In this document: positions 1-4,428 of the stretch, in pieces
Layout of the letters: the number at the start of each line of letters is the position of its first letter
How positions within the stretch are numbered: position 1 is the stretch's first letter
NCBI GenBank assembly: GCA_003538525.1
Contig: DPRZ01000032.1
Span: forward strand, 1-5,017
Length of the DNA: 5,017 nucleotides
Origin: Neisseriales bacterium
GTDB lineage: Bacteria > Pseudomonadota > Gammaproteobacteria > Burkholderiales > UBA11063
Direction: 5' to 3'
The notes under the pieces: generated by a model
Told to the model about the DNA's origin: nothing
Seen by the model: the letters and a program-made list of their open reading frames with translations, nothing else
The model's database searches: none
Made by a program: the position numbers and the translations under genes

Positions 1-25
1 TGAAGAACGTAATTTAACTATTTGA
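1..25 (+). CDS. C-terminal tail of a probable DUF2975 membrane protein (partial)
   Basis: Only the end of this gene is in the window. Reading from base 2, the codons give E-E-R-N-L-T-I followed by TGA at 23-25. DUF2975 membrane proteins, as I remember the family, often end in an acidic stretch followed by L-T-I or L-T-V, and they are very commonly encoded directly before a small YozG-like HTH regulator such as the next gene. The stop lies 13 bp before the ATG of that gene, so the two look like one operon. The assignment rests on seven residues plus gene context, so it is an inference, not a domain match. Confidence 0.5.
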
Positions 26-38
26 GTGGGTGAGCAAA

Positions 39-257
39 ATGGCGATTATAATTGAATTAGATGTGATGTTGGCACGGCGTAAAATGAAGTTGCAGGATTT
101 AGCACAAGCCGTTGGAATTACGATTCAGAATTTATCAATTTTGAAAACAGGAAAAGCTAAAGCGATCCGCTTTGAAACTTTAAATGAAATTTGTCGTGCG
201 CTAGATTGTCAGCCAGGGGATATTTTAAAGTATCAGGCGGATGCGATTAGCCTTTAA
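39..257 (+). CDS. small Cro/CI-type HTH transcriptional regulator (YozG-like)
   Basis: This 72-residue protein is essentially one helix-turn-helix domain of the Cro/CI (XRE) superfamily. Residues about 17-37 form the HTH (K-L-Q-D-L-A-Q-A-V-G-I-T then Q-N-L-S-I-L-K-T-G-K). The sequence continues with A-K-A-I-R-F-E-T-L and ends in the C-x-P-G-D-I-L signature of the YozG-like subgroup. It should be a cytoplasmic DNA-binding regulator, probably of its own operon with the DUF2975 partner. I chose ATG at 39: GAGTGGG at 24-30 is a ribosome binding site 8 nt before it, and family members usually begin M-A-I-I. The in-frame GTG at 30 would add three residues but overlaps that site. Family assignment is confident; the regulated genes are unknown. 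Confidence 0.88.
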   Translation: MAIIIELDVMLARRKMKLQDLAQAVGITIQNLSILKTGKAKAIRFETLNEICRALDCQPGDILKYQADAISL

Positions 258-278
258 ATATGTTATTAGGGATTCAAA

Positions 279-403
279 ATGAGAAAAATATTGGTTTCAA
301 TTGGTATTTTTAGCGTTCCATGGTAAATGTCAGAATTTGTGATGGTACTAAGATCAATAGATGGACTGATTTACAAACGATGATTTGTAAAATCAACGGT
401 TAA
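279..403 (+). pseudogene. possible frameshifted small secreted-peptide gene
   Basis: An ATG at 279 with AGGGA at 268-272 as ribosome binding site opens a 15-codon frame whose product begins M-R-K-I-L-V-S-I-G-I-F-S-V, like the start of a signal peptide. It stops at TAA 324-326. A second frame, offset by two bases, begins at ATG 320 and runs 27 codons to TAA 401-403 (M-V-N-V-R-I-C-D-G-T ... C-K-I-N-G), with two cysteines 16 residues apart. Joining the two would give a small exported protein with one possible disulfide, so the locus may be a gene damaged by an indel. It starts 21 bp after the HTH stop and could share its transcript. I recognise no family, and short frames like these can arise by chance. 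Confidence 0.3.
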
Positions 404-465
404 TTGAGGATGTTGAGTGGTGTAAGTTTGTTATTCAGGAAAACAGTTAACTTAACCTGTAATAA

Positions 466-492
466 AAAACCACTAGATTATCTAGTGGTTTT
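466..492. terminator. bidirectional intrinsic terminator between convergent units
   Basis: A 12-bp perfect stem (466-477 with 481-492) closes on a 3-nt loop; its core is CCACTAGA/TCTAGTGG flanked by A and T runs. Read on the minus strand it is followed by an uninterrupted T run, making it a good terminator for the phasin, whose stop lies 19 bp upstream in that direction. On the plus strand only four T's follow, so termination of the HTH operon would be weaker but plausible. Confidence 0.85.
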
Positions 493-510
493 CAGGAAAC
501 AACGGGCAAC

Positions 511-1158
511 TTATTTAGTTACAGGAGTTTCTTTAACAGTTTCAGCCGTAGCTTTTTTTACTGTTTTCAAAGTAGCTTGAGTTGCAGATTCAAAGTTTTT
601 AGTTGCAAGTTCAGAAACTTGTGCAGAAACTTTAGACATGCTATCAGCCGCTTGATTAGAGGTTGTAATTATGTTTTGTAATGATTCGCTGGCTGCTTTA
701 GAGAAAGCTGGGCTAACATTTGACATTTGATCAACTGATTTAACCAATGATTCTTGAGCATCTTTAATTGTTGATGCAGTAGTATCGTTAAATGCCGCTT
801 TAGAGCTAGTCATAACATCAATGATTTCTTGAGTGTTAGCGATACTTGATTCTACTGAAGTAGCAGTGAAAGATTTAACTTGTTGGTTCATTTCAGTTGG
901 GTTAGTCATAGACATAATGTTTTTCATTGTTGCTGATGAGTTGTCCATGAATTTACGAACTGATTCACATTGAATGAAAGCAACTTGTTTGCAGCTATCA
1001 AGAGCTACATTAGCTAAAGTTACATAAGTTTCCATCATTTTAGTGCATTGAGCATTCATTGCTACAAATTGTGGATTTTTGCAAAAATCAGTCATAGAAG
1101 TAAAGTTTTTATTTTTGAACATATCATTAAGAGCTGTAAATTGTGTATTTTTAAACAT
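511..1158 (-). CDS. phasin family protein (PHA granule-associated)
   Basis: This 215-residue protein is rich in Ala, Ser, Thr, Asn, Met and Lys, has no signal peptide or membrane segment, and is predicted almost wholly helical with heptad-like spacing, as in phasins. Phasins coat polyhydroxyalkanoate granules and limit their size. Residues 37-140 fit a Phasin_2-type helical core; the tail after about 185 is Lys/Thr/Ala/Glu/Val-rich (K-T-V-K-K-A-T-A-E), as in many phasins. The first 36 residues are three imperfect 12-residue repeats (M-F-K-N-x-x-F-T-x-M-x-D). Four cysteines (26, 38, 56, 64) are unusual for the family. The ATG is set by GGAGA at 1166-1170, 7 nt upstream. It has its own promoter with a palindromic operator and a strong terminator, so it is probably monocistronic. 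No PHA synthesis gene is in the window. Confidence 0.75.
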   Translation of the reverse strand: MFKNTQFTALNDMFKNKNFTSMTDFCKNPQFVAMNAQCTKMMETYVTLANVALDSCKQVAFIQCESVRKFMDNSSATMKNIMSMTNPTEMNQQVKSFTATSVESSIANTQEIIDVMTSSKAAFNDTTASTIKDAQESLVKSVDQMSNVSPAFSKAASESLQNIITTSNQAADSMSKVSAQVSELATKNFESATQATLKTVKKATAETVKETPVTK

Positions 1159-1187
1159 GGTATTTTCTCCAAATAAATTTGTGTAAT

Positions 1188-1207
1188 TTGACTGCAGATG
1201 CAGTTAA
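1188..1207. promoter_or_regulatory. second TGC/GCA palindrome in the phasin leader
   Basis: ACTGCA (1191-1196) and TGCAGT (1199-1204) form a perfect 6+6 palindrome with a 2-bp centre; two more bases pair on each side after one mismatch. It lies about 15 bp downstream of the predicted transcription start. It contains CTGC-N4-GCAG, so it shares the TGC...GCA pattern of the operator in the promoter and could be a second binding site. It could also act as a small hairpin in the mRNA leader. Confidence 0.45.
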
Positions 1208-1224
1208 ATGTTTTTCAAGGCTCT

Positions 1225-1254
1225 ATTATGGTGCAACGCACCATTGAGTGTCAA
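1225..1254 (-). promoter_or_regulatory. sigma70 promoter of the phasin gene
   Basis: On the minus strand a perfect -35 box TTGACA (1249-1254) is followed after 18 bp by CATAAT (1225-1230), a five-of-six -10 box. Transcription should start near 1218, giving a leader of about 60 nt before the phasin ATG. A second TTGACA on the same strand lies at 1272-1277 but has no suitable -10 partner. Confidence 0.75.
1228..1244. promoter_or_regulatory. palindromic operator inside the phasin promoter
   Basis: ATGGTGC and GCACCAT form a perfect 7+7 bp palindrome with a 3-bp centre. It fills much of the spacer between -35 and -10 and overlaps half the -10 box, so a bound dimer would block RNA polymerase. The core TGC-N3-GCA resembles the TGC-rich sites reported for the PHA-responsive repressor PhaR in Paracoccus (from memory). 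That makes granule-responsive control of the phasin an attractive but unproven reading. Confidence 0.6.
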
Positions 1255-1455
1255 GTTTATTTTGAAATATTTGTCAAATTAATTTGCATTTAAATACATT
1301 TATTTGGCGAGTAGTGTTAATGTTTTGATGTTAACTAGGTGTTATGTTTGAATATTATGTGTGTAGATAAAATGTAACATGGTTGAAATTAATTGAAAAT
1401 AAGTCGCAGAAATTTAATTTTGCCGCCCTAAATAACCTTGAGCGGCAGTGAATTT
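1255..1455. other. AT-rich intergenic stretch between GST and phasin
   Basis: I see no open frame of interest here. The visible structure is a perfect TTTGACAAA-like palindrome around 1269-1279, a TGTTAA direct repeat with a 14-bp period (1315-1320 and 1329-1334), and a GC-richer hairpin close to the GST stop that is listed separately. Confidence 0.5.
1421..1447 (-). terminator. weak candidate terminator after the GST gene
   Basis: TGCCGC (1421-1426) pairs with GCGGCA (1442-1447) around a 15-nt loop, in otherwise AT-rich DNA 9 bp beyond the GST stop. In the GST direction the stem is followed by AAAATTAAATTT rather than a clean T run, so termination here is possible but not convincing. Confidence 0.35.
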
Positions 1456-2073
1456 TTAGTGATTCATGAGTAGGTTATCAATTTCATCGGCTTTTAATTT
1501 AGCCGGGCGATTAAGTACTCGTTCCAGATAGGCGGTGAATTCAGGACGCTCTTCAAATATTCCAAATCGTGTTCCAAAGCTGATGTGTGATCCAACGTAA
1601 ACATCAGCAGCAGTAAAACGTTCACCACAAATATAGCGATTTGAGCTAACTACTTGAGCTAATACATCCAAAGTGGCTTGTGGATTACCGCAGCCAAGCG
1701 ATTTTTCATGCTCTGCAGTTACTTCAAATTTTAACATTCGCAAACTTAGTGCTAGTTCTAATGGACCAGCGGCAAAAAACAACCAGCGATAATAAGCGCC
1801 ACGTTCGGCATCATTTTGTGGTGCTAAGCCTGCGTCTTTAAAAGTTTCTGCTAAATAGGCGCAAATTGCGGGTGTTTCAGTGATAATTGTGGTGCCATGT
1901 TGCAGCGCTGGAACTTTACCCATGGGGTTAATCGCTAGATATTCAGCCGATTTCATGCTAGTTGTATAATCAAGAATTTTGGTTTCGTAGCTTACGCCTA
2001 GTTCTTCGAGCATCCAACGAACGATCCGTCCGCGTGACATTGGGTTGGTATATAGAGTAATTGCTTGAGACAT
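1456..2073 (-). CDS. glutathione S-transferase family protein
   Basis: This 205-residue cytoplasmic protein has the full length of a two-domain bacterial GST. Residues 1-80 form the thioredoxin-like, glutathione-binding domain: Y8 and the S13-R14-G15-R16 turn start the first helix, V54-P55 is the conserved cis-proline, and E66-T67 takes the place of the usual E-S pair that holds the glutamyl part of glutathione. Residues about 86-200 are the helical domain, with the N-capping stretch F-T-A-A-D-V-Y at 153-159. S13 is the best candidate for activating the thiol, but the class and substrate cannot be read from sequence. AAAGGA at about 2080-2085 is the ribosome binding site. A strong promoter lies just upstream, so the gene need not be cotranscribed with the phosphatase upstream of it. 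Confidence 0.92.
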   Translation of the reverse strand: MSQAITLYTNPMSRGRIVRWMLEELGVSYETKILDYTTSMKSAEYLAINPMGKVPALQHGTTIITETPAICAYLAETFKDAGLAPQNDAERGAYYRWLFFAAGPLELALSLRMLKFEVTAEHEKSLGCGNPQATLDVLAQVVSSNRYICGERFTAADVYVGSHISFGTRFGIFEERPEFTAYLERVLNRPAKLKADEIDNLLMNH

Positions 2074-2136
2074 TTGTATTCCTTTAAAATAAGTGGTAGC
2101 GCGAATGTAATTACTTGATAAATCTAAACGTGGAAT

Positions 2137-2165
2137 ATTCTAGTGCATATGGGATAAATAGTCAA
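2137..2165 (-). promoter_or_regulatory. sigma70 promoter of the GST gene
   Basis: On the minus strand TTGACT (2160-2165) and TAGAAT (2137-2142) are each five-of-six matches to the consensus and are separated by exactly 17 bp. The predicted start near 2130 gives a leader of roughly 57 nt. The palindrome GAATATTC (2133-2140) overlaps the -10 box and may be coincidental. Confidence 0.7.
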
Positions 2166-2186
2166 GTTCGTAATTGAGTGTAATGA

Positions 2187-2691
2187 TTAAAAATCGCCAT
2201 AATCACATTGCAAACAGGTGATTCCATGCTCGCGCCACATTGCAACCACGCTATCGCGATCATCGACGACGAATTGAATTTGGTAACCTTTACGTTGGAG
2301 TTGATGCAAAATTTCTTCTTTGATCAGATTGTCCGCGCGATAATCGCCAAAACGGCGCATGTGAATTTCATTAATTGGAATATTCCACTTTTTAAACCAC
2401 GCCTCAGTTTGTTGGCGGAAGTCATCGGTACGCCCTGAAACAATAACACTTTTTAAACCACGCCTCAGTTTGTTGGCGGAAGTCATCGGTACGCCCTGAA
2501 ACAATGATCACATAATATTTATCCCAGAGTGCTTGGTATAAGGCCACAATTGCGGTTTTAGGAGTGTCATTAATCATAGCTTGATTAAATTTCGCCCAGT
2601 TTTTCTTTTTACCTTCAACAAAGTGTCGTCGATGAGAAATATCTGCAAGAGTGCCATCAATATCAAAAATTACAACGGGTTTATGTTTCAT
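2187..2691 (-). pseudogene. HAD-family polynucleotide 3'-phosphatase-like gene, frameshifted by a 61-bp duplication
   Basis: The gene reads as two overlapping frames. The 5' frame (2422-2691, 89 codons) starts with HAD motif I, D10-I-D12-G-T, and has motif II V-S65-G-R; after K81 it runs into nine wrong residues and a stop. The 3' frame carries the rest: W-N-I-P-I-N, K104 as the motif III lysine, and the motif IV region V-D123-D124-R-D-S-V-V-A-M-W-R-E-H-G. Removing one repeat copy restores 147 codons. The DDR...MWR..G..C.Q...GDF ending matches the phosphatase domain of T4 polynucleotide kinase, which removes 3'-phosphates from nucleic acid ends; no kinase half is present. As it stands, neither fragment has all catalytic motifs, so it should be inactive. 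AGAGG at 2701-2705 is the ribosome binding site, 9 nt before the ATG. Confidence 0.85.
2386..2505. repeat. tandem direct repeat, two 59-bp copies at 61-bp period
   Basis: Bases 2386-2444 and 2447-2505 are identical over all 59 positions, separated by AA. The repeat encodes the motif II region of the HAD phosphatase (V-S-G-R-T-D-D-F-R-Q-Q-T-E-A-W-F-K-K). Because 61 is not a multiple of three, the second copy shifts the reading frame. Perfect identity implies a recent event. Confidence 0.95.
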
Positions 2692-2721
2692 AGTAATTGA
2701 CCTCTAATTTATATTGGGAGA

Positions 2722-2766
2722 GTTAATTAGAATATATCAGACTGTTATTTGTTAAATCTAATTAAC
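2722..2766. repeat. 10-bp perfect inverted repeat around the phosphatase promoter
   Basis: GTTAATTAGA (2722-2731) and TCTAATTAAC (2757-2766) are exact reverse complements, separated by 25 bp. The predicted extended -10 of the phosphatase starts at the inner edge of the left arm. The pair could be two half-sites for one regulator, or a stem-loop in a leftward transcript. Confidence 0.6.
2731..2739 (-). promoter_or_regulatory. possible extended -10 promoter of the phosphatase gene
   Basis: On the minus strand TGATATATT gives a TGn motif followed by TATATT (2731-2736), a five-of-six -10 box about 40 bp before the start codon. No good -35 box sits at the right distance, which is tolerable for an extended -10 promoter. 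In such AT-rich DNA the match could be chance. Confidence 0.35.
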
Positions 2767-2807
2767 CTTGAGGCTATTTTACTTCTGGTTTGTGATTTAT
2801 GTGTAAC

Positions 2808-2831
2808 ATTTAGTCAATAACTTTACTAAAT
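2808..2831. repeat. 7-bp inverted repeat upstream of the transporter promoter
   Basis: ATTTAGT (2808-2814) and ACTAAAT (2825-2831) are exact reverse complements with a 10-bp spacer, so the arm centres are about 17 bp apart. The site ends about 30 bp before the transporter's -10 box. It could be a regulator site for the divergent pair, but no regulator gene is adjacent and AT-rich arms of this length can occur by chance. Confidence 0.35.
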
Positions 2832-2861
2832 CAATCGCAAAAAAATCTTTAGAGGTGCTTA

Positions 2862-2870
2862 TGTTATAAT
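2862..2870 (+). promoter_or_regulatory. extended -10 promoter of the MFS transporter
   Basis: TGTTATAAT is a perfect extended -10 element (TGn plus TATAAT at 2865-2870). The A-rich sequence upstream has no recognisable -35 box, typical of this promoter type. Transcription should begin near 2877, leaving a leader of only about 23 nt. Confidence 0.7.
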
Positions 2871-2875
2871 CTATC

Positions 2876-2888
2876 CCTCTTAAAGAGG
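2876..2888 (+). promoter_or_regulatory. hairpin covering the transporter's ribosome binding site
   Basis: CCTCT (2876-2880) pairs with AGAGG (2884-2888) across a 3-nt loop. AGAGGA is the ribosome binding site of the transporter at 2900, and the hairpin falls at the first bases of the predicted mRNA. The 5-bp stem could dampen translation; equally, the palindrome could be an operator at the transcription start. Confidence 0.45.
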
Positions 2889-2899
2889 AAGTTTACGTT

Positions 2900-4162
2900 A
2901 TGCCAGCAACAAACACTAATAAAAAAATCTTATGGACTATATTTTTAACGATTTTAATCGATATGCTAGGAATTGGGATCTTAATTCCAGTTTTTCCAAT
3001 GTTGGTTGTACCTAATTCACCTTTTCGCGTAACGCCTGATAGTTGGAGCGCTGCGGAAGGTTTTATCATGCTGGGTTGGTTAATGACCAGCTTTCCTTTA
3101 GCGCAATTTTTTTGTTCACCAATCTTAGGTCAATTAGCCGATCGTTTTGGGCGGCGCAGAGTTTTAGCGTTATCAATTAGTGGCACCGCTTGTTCATATG
3201 TTTTATTTGCAATTGGGGTTATTAGTAAAAATATTCCACTAATGTTCATTGCACGGGCTTTGGATGGTGCTTCGGGTGGAAATATTTCAGTTGCTCAGGC
3301 GGTAATTGGCGATATTAGCAGTCCGCAAAATCGTGCCAAAAATTTTGGTTTAATTGGCATGGCATTTGGTTTAGGTTTTATTATTGGGCCATTTATCGGT
3401 GGTAAATTGTCTGATGCTGGGCTAGTCAGCTGGTTTGATGTGGCAACACCATTTTGGTTTGCAGCTGGTTTGAGTGTAATTAATGTTATGCTAGTGCTTA
3501 AATTTTTGCCTGAAACGCTTAAAATTCGCAGTGATAAAAGAATTGATATTACCAAGCCCATTCACAATATAATTAAAGCTTTTACCTCAAGTGGATTAAA
3601 AAATATTATTCCAGCAACCTTTCTCTTTAATGCGGGATTTACGTTTTATACAACTTTCTGGGGGGTAATTCTTGCGGAGCAATTTGGCTTTACGCAAGGG
3701 CATATTGGTAATTATTTTGCGTATATTGGAATTATGATTATTTTAGCGCAAGGATTACTGGTTAGGCGACTTTCGGGTAAGATTGCTGATTATAAAGTAT
3801 TACGCGTTTCGTTTTTTGGAACCGCGCTTTGTCTGTTAGGTTATTACCTTATTCCAATTAATCATGTTGAGTGGATTTATTATCTACCGCCAATTATGGC
3901 TTCATGCAATGCTTTAACCTTTGCGTTTAGCGCTGCTCTAATTACCCGCGTTACTCCTGCCAATATTCGGGGTGAAGCCATGGGGATTAGCTCAAGTGCT
4001 AATGCTCTTGCACAAGCGATACCAGCCATTTTAGCTGGTTATATGGCAAGTCACCATCCTCGTTTACCAATTTTAGTTGGTAGTTTATGTGTGCTTTGTG
4101 GTGGAATATTATTTCATTGCTTATTTAAGCCACAGCAGCATAAAGAAGCTAGCGTTAAATAA
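2900..4162 (+). CDS. MFS transporter, TetA-like drug:H+ antiporter
   Basis: This 420-residue inner-membrane protein has the length and roughly 12 hydrophobic segments of drug:H+ antiporters of the major facilitator superfamily. D21 in the first segment (I-D-M-L-G-I-G-I-L-I-P-V-F-P) corresponds to the charged TM1 residue of TetA-like proteins. Motif A follows TM2 (G77-Q-L-A-D81-R-F-G84-R-R-R), R119-A-L-D-G is the motif B region, and G157-L-G-F-I-I-G-P-F-I-G-G is the antiporter motif C in TM5. L-P-E-T-L (203-207) ends TM6, and a hydrophilic loop (about 208-232) joins the halves. The probable role is proton-driven export of a small molecule; the substrate cannot be deduced and tetracycline is not implied. 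The ATG has AGAGGA 10-11 nt upstream. No TetR-type regulator adjoins it, and an IS110 element lies directly downstream. Confidence 0.92.
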   Translation: MPATNTNKKILWTIFLTILIDMLGIGILIPVFPMLVVPNSPFRVTPDSWSAAEGFIMLGWLMTSFPLAQFFCSPILGQLADRFGRRRVLALSISGTACSYVLFAIGVISKNIPLMFIARALDGASGGNISVAQAVIGDISSPQNRAKNFGLIGMAFGLGFIIGPFIGGKLSDAGLVSWFDVATPFWFAAGLSVINVMLVLKFLPETLKIRSDKRIDITKPIHNIIKAFTSSGLKNIIPATFLFNAGFTFYTTFWGVILAEQFGFTQGHIGNYFAYIGIMIILAQGLLVRRLSGKIADYKVLRVSFFGTALCLLGYYLIPINHVEWIYYLPPIMASCNALTFAFSAALITRVTPANIRGEAMGISSSANALAQAIPAILAGYMASHHPRLPILVGSLCVLCGGILFHCLFKPQQHKEASVK

Positions 4163-4206
4163 AGGACACGATATGATAATGTGTCAGAGTCGGATAAATA
4201 AACGAA

Positions 4207-4248
4207 ACCCTGCTAAACTAATGTTGATAAGTCATTTGTTAGCAGGGT
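4207..4248. other. strong stem-loop at the boundary of transporter and IS
   Basis: ACCCTGCTAA (4207-4216) pairs perfectly with TTAGCAGGGT (4239-4248). The 22-nt loop can pair further (AATG with CATT, 4220-4223 and 4233-4236). It begins 44 bp after the transporter stop, has A's before it, but is followed by AAATAGG instead of T's on the plus strand; on the minus strand it is followed by TTTCGTTTATTT. It may be the transporter's terminator stripped of its T-tract, or the 5' stem-loop of the IS non-coding RNA. Confidence 0.6.
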
Positions 4249-4258
4249 AAATAGGCAT

Positions 4259-4380
4259 TAGGGTGAATTTTATTTTGTGACTTGAATCACGTAAAGGATA
4301 CTATCCATTTTCACCTATTGCCGAATACCGAAGTGATGCTAGTACCTCGAATAGGATTTTGGATCGGTATCCGATATTGT
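4259..4380 (+). ncRNA. candidate bridge RNA of the IS110 element
   Basis: The leader folds by eye into two looped domains. Domain 1: GGTGAA (4262-4267) with TTCACC (4310-4315), extended by T-A (4259-4260 with 4316-4317) past a bulged G; it encloses hairpins GTGA/TCAC (4277-4290) and GGAT/ATCC (4296-4306). Domain 2: ATACCGA (4325-4331) with TCGGTAT (4364-4370), extended by shorter paired steps outward (4319-4323 with 4372-4376); it encloses a 32-nt loop. IS110-group elements are known to encode a bridge RNA upstream of the recombinase, with a target-binding and a donor-binding loop, of about this size. I could not identify the guide sequences, because the element's ends are unknown, so this rests on position and structure. 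Confidence 0.45.
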
Positions 4381-4386
4381 AATTTA

Positions 4387-4425
4387 CTTTGCTAAGTTTG
4401 ACAAATTTTATTAGCAAAGGTTTTT
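4387..4425 (+). terminator. terminator-like hairpin that also hides the transposase RBS
   Basis: CTTTGCTAA (4387-4395) and TTAGCAAAG (4411-4419) form a perfect 9-bp stem, followed by GG-less-one then TTTTT (4421-4425). This would end the upstream non-coding RNA or stop read-through from the transporter. The transposase ribosome binding site AAAGG (4416-4420) lies almost wholly in the right arm, so any transcript entering from upstream would also have this site paired. Both effects would keep transposase expression low. Confidence 0.6.
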
Positions 4426-4428
4426 AAG

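Noticed and set aside
2131..2386. GGAATATTC shared between the GST promoter and the phosphatase gene as a regulatory repeat
   Set aside because: It is a short AT-rich palindrome; one copy lies inside coding sequence and nothing else around the two copies matches.
2208..2438. 76-codon open frame on the plus strand
   Set aside because: It is antisense to the HAD phosphatase, has no ribosome binding site and no recognisable domain; conserved HAD motifs lie on the other strand.
2187..2504. 105-codon frame as a separate gene
   Set aside because: It is the 3' part of the phosphatase; its first 20 residues are the out-of-frame repeat copy and it lacks HAD motif I, so it is a fragment of the broken gene, not a gene of its own.
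3295..3561. 88-codon open frame on the minus strand
   Set aside because: It is antisense to the well-supported MFS transporter and its residue composition reflects that gene read backwards.
4165..4185. GACAC/GTGTC stem-loop right after the transporter stop, as its terminator
   Set aside because: The stem is only 5 bp, the loop is AT-rich and no T-tract follows.
4275..4304. TTGTGA - 18 bp - TACTAT as a promoter for the transposase
   Set aside because: Both boxes match only four of six bases and lie inside the pairing elements of the candidate RNA; such matches are common in AT-rich DNA.
4207..4419. Terminal or subterminal inverted repeats of the IS, from the shared TGCTAA/TTAGCA in the two hairpins
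   Set aside because: Each copy is fully explained as an arm of its own local hairpin, and the right end of the element is not available to test a true inverted repeat.
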